A program made the position numbers and the translations under genes. 13,941 bases of DNA. Source: an uncultured Lachnospiraceae bacterium (GTDB lineage Bacteria > Bacillota > Clostridia > Lachnospirales > Lachnospiraceae). Below, in pieces: positions 12,577 to 13,941 of the stretch. Location: NCBI GenBank assembly GCA_910577675.1, contig CAJTOR010000063.1, positions 1 to 13,941 on the forward strand, read 5' to 3'. The notes beneath the pieces are model-generated. The model had not been told where the DNA came from. It saw nothing but the letters and a program-made list of their open reading frames with translations, and ran no database searches. Numbering within the stretch: the stretch's first letter is position 1; the number at the start of each line of letters is the position of its first letter.

Positions 12577-13622
12577 GGAAAGTAATCCGTATGATGAGGG
12601 AAGCACAGGGAATGACACAGGATCAGTTTGTGGAATGGTATGATGTGGGTGTGATAGGAGAAAAGAATTTAACTGAAGAGAGGATAAATTCGGATAAGAT
12701 AAATAGAAGAAATGAAATTTGTTCTACACAGGTTTTACGACGAATTGAGAATGGAACCGCGAAAAGAATAAAAAAAGAAGTATTGTATAGACTAATGGAA
12801 AAATTAGGTCTGATTCCAGAACAAATTTATGCTTCGATTCTAGTAACTAAATCTTGGGGATTAAATTTAAAGACTGATATATACATGTGTATATGCAATA
12901 AAGAGTATGAAAGAGCTGAAAGGATGCTAAAGAAACTGAAACCAATGATGGTGAAAGAATATCCCCGTAATGAACAGTATTTGATGGAGTCGGAAGCAAT
13001 TTTGGCATACCGGAGGAAAAAGATAGACGCTGAGGAATATGTGAAAGTGTTATTTTCTGCCTTACAGCAAACAGTTCCAATGATAAATGAAATTGATATA
13101 GCAGAATGGCCATTTAATTGGGAGGAATTTTTTATTTTATTTGCCATAGCGGATGCTTATCGCTTTGTGGGAGAGAGGGAAAAACGATTAGATCTCTTGT
13201 TAAAATTAAAAGAAAATGTAGAAAAAAAATATATGGATCGGATTTACTATGTTGTGTGGCATACATGGTGCCTGGCAAAACTTTCTGGGTATATGTGTAC
13301 GGAAAATAGATGTGAAAAATCTTTGGAATACTGTGAGATTGGAATAAAGGAGTGTAAGGAGTTTAGGATAGTAGGAAAAGTACATTACTTATTATATGAC
13401 AATGTATGGGATAAGGAACAATTGATGAGAAAGGGTCTTTTTATAAAAGAAGTGATCTGTATGGAAGAACGGGAATTATTGATAAAGAAAGAACGAGTGT
13501 TTTGCAAAAAACAACTCGTTCAAGCGTATTATTTAAGTAAAGCCCAAGGTGATTTCATTAATTCGGAGAGAATTAAAAAACTTTGTGAAAAAAACTATCC
13601 TGATGAGGTTAAACTAATTTAA
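12558..13622 (+). CDS. XRE-TPR transcriptional regulator, RRNPP-like (second copy)
   Basis: The 354-residue protein again pairs an N-terminal XRE helix-turn-helix with a helical TPR-like region (for example KEYERAERMLKKLKPM, KSLEYCEIGIKECKEF). The HTH is unusual: after helix 1-2 (VIRMMREAQGMTQDQFVEW) about 30 mostly polar residues come before the recognition-helix region STQVLRRIENG. It starts inside the upstream regulator (19-base overlap) with AGGAG before the ATG, which implies coupled translation. The 3' end overlaps the convergent small-peptide gene by 14 bases. The pair has the same domain layout but little obvious residue identity, so they are not a recent duplication. Function is inferred from layout. 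Confidence 0.85.
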   Translation: MAIYQLGKVIRMMREAQGMTQDQFVEWYDVGVIGEKNLTEERINSDKINRRNEICSTQVLRRIENGTAKRIKKEVLYRLMEKLGLIPEQIYASILVTKSWGLNLKTDIYMCICNKEYERAERMLKKLKPMMVKEYPRNEQYLMESEAILAYRRKKIDAEEYVKVLFSALQQTVPMINEIDIAEWPFNWEEFFILFAIADAYRFVGEREKRLDLLLKLKENVEKKYMDRIYYVVWHTWCLAKLSGYMCTENRCEKSLEYCEIGIKECKEFRIVGKVHYLLYDNVWDKEQLMRKGLFIKEVICMEERELLIKKERVFCKKQLVQAYYLSKAQGDFINSERIKKLCEKNYPDEVKLI

Positions 13623-13806
13623 TTAAATGAACGGATTTGGGTTTGGCGGAACTTTCATCTTCAATATCTTCATATTCTGTAGATTTGTCATTCTTATCCG
13701 CGACAAGTGTTGTGTTAAAGGTGTGTTTTTCGATGCTGACTTTTGATGTTGGAGAAAGTAGTGTTACAATAATTGAAATAATTATTATTTTTTTTGTAAA
13801 TTTCAT
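13609..13806 (-). CDS. Small exported peptide, candidate signalling pro-peptide
   Basis: The 65-residue product has a classic short export signal: MKFTKK, then the hydrophobic core IIIISIIVTLLSPT, then a polar acidic stretch (STEYEDIEDESS) and a basic/hydrophobic tail PKSVHLIKLV. The gene has a strong AAAGGAGA ribosome site eight bases before the ATG and a good promoter further upstream, so it is more credible than its size suggests. It is convergent with the second XRE-TPR regulator and overlaps its last 14 bases. Size, signal and neighbour fit Phr/PapR-like pro-peptides whose C-terminal part is released as the signal. That role is inference. A small secreted protein of other function is the alternative. 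The plus-strand frame over the same bases is a shadow. Confidence 0.7.
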   Translation of the reverse strand: MKFTKKIIIISIIVTLLSPTSKVSIEKHTFNTTLVADKNDKSTEYEDIEDESSAKPKSVHLIKLV

Positions 13807-13859
13807 TTCAAAATCTCCTTTTTGTTTTATTATTCTAATATATAAATCCCTTTCATAAT

Positions 13860-13889
13860 ATCATAAAGATTGTTATTTGTACCTATCAA
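13860..13889 (-). promoter_or_regulatory. Predicted promoter of the small peptide gene
   Basis: On the minus strand TTGATA (13889-13884), an 18-base spacer and TATGAT (13865-13860) give a plausible sigma-A promoter. Transcription would start near 13853, about 47 bases before the ATG at 13806. The -35 box lies inside the left arm of the palindrome at 13880-13924. Confidence 0.55.
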
Positions 13890-13924
13890 AATAAGAAAAT
13901 TAAATTTTCAAACTTTGATAGGTA
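13880..13924. promoter_or_regulatory. Large palindrome, likely operator
   Basis: TACCTATCAAA (13880-13890) and TTTGATAGGTA (13914-13924) are perfect 11-bp inverted repeats. The space between them contains a second palindrome, GAAAATT-A-AATTTTC. Each outer arm contains TTGATA reading outward, so two divergent promoters could share one operator. No T run follows, so it is not a terminator. Confidence 0.55.
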
Positions 13925-13941
13925 TAAAAATGCATAAAACA

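Noticed and set aside
13672..13683. STEY motif in the small peptide, matching the kinase linker TEY repeats
   Set aside because: A four-residue match in a low-complexity acidic stretch is easily due to chance, and the peptide is predicted to be exported, away from the kinase domain.
13637..13858. 73-residue hydrophobic plus-strand frame at the right end
   Set aside because: It is the complement of the exported-peptide gene, which has a strong ribosome site and promoter; this frame has neither.

Overview
The window looks like chromosomal DNA of a low-to-mid GC Gram-positive anaerobe, most likely a gut Clostridia/Lachnospiraceae relative. Support: strong AGGAGG-type ribosome binding sites, promoters of the TTGxxx-17-TATAxT type, a GH39 glycosidase fragment, a lipoprotein beta-propeller, a Ser/Thr kinase with an LRR_5 (BspA-like) ectodomain, and XRE-TPR regulators. 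No rRNA, tRNA, CRISPR array or complete insertion sequence was seen.

Layout. (1) 1-2550: two broken genes transcribed divergently from near-identical promoters, namely a truncated GH39 beta-xylosidase (minus) and a frameshifted PQQ-like beta-propeller lipoprotein (plus) ending at a good terminator. (2) 2540-10400: a phospho-signalling cluster. It contains a two-gene unit on minus (a helical HTH-like protein followed by a PP2C phosphatase), a plus-strand pseudokinase-FHA gene split by an in-frame TAG, and a two-gene operon on minus (an HtrA-like protease with a cytoplasmic FHA domain, then a transmembrane Ser/Thr kinase with a zinc-ribbon start and an LRR_5 ectodomain). (3) About 10733-10805: a short inverted-repeat element resembling a MITE or IS remnant. 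(4) 10806-13941: a visibly AT-richer segment with a small membrane ORF, two overlapping XRE-TPR regulator genes of the RRNPP type, a short leader ORF before them, and a convergent gene for a small peptide with an export signal, whose promoter overlaps a large palindrome.

How the parts may work together. In the left cluster the kinase would read an outside signal through its LRR_5 domain and phosphorylate Thr sites. FHA domains on the protease and on the pseudokinase would bind the phosphothreonines, and PP2C would reset the system. A tandem 20-residue TEY repeat in the kinase's cytoplasmic linker is a candidate docking array. In the right segment, the two XRE-TPR regulators and the two candidate peptides suggest an undescribed peptide-signalling (quorum-sensing-like) locus. 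Both functional models are inference; the gene structures, motifs, promoters and repeats are read directly from the sequence.

Three genes carry lesions (GH39, propeller, pseudokinase-FHA), so either this region is decaying or the assembly has errors; this cannot be resolved from the sequence alone.
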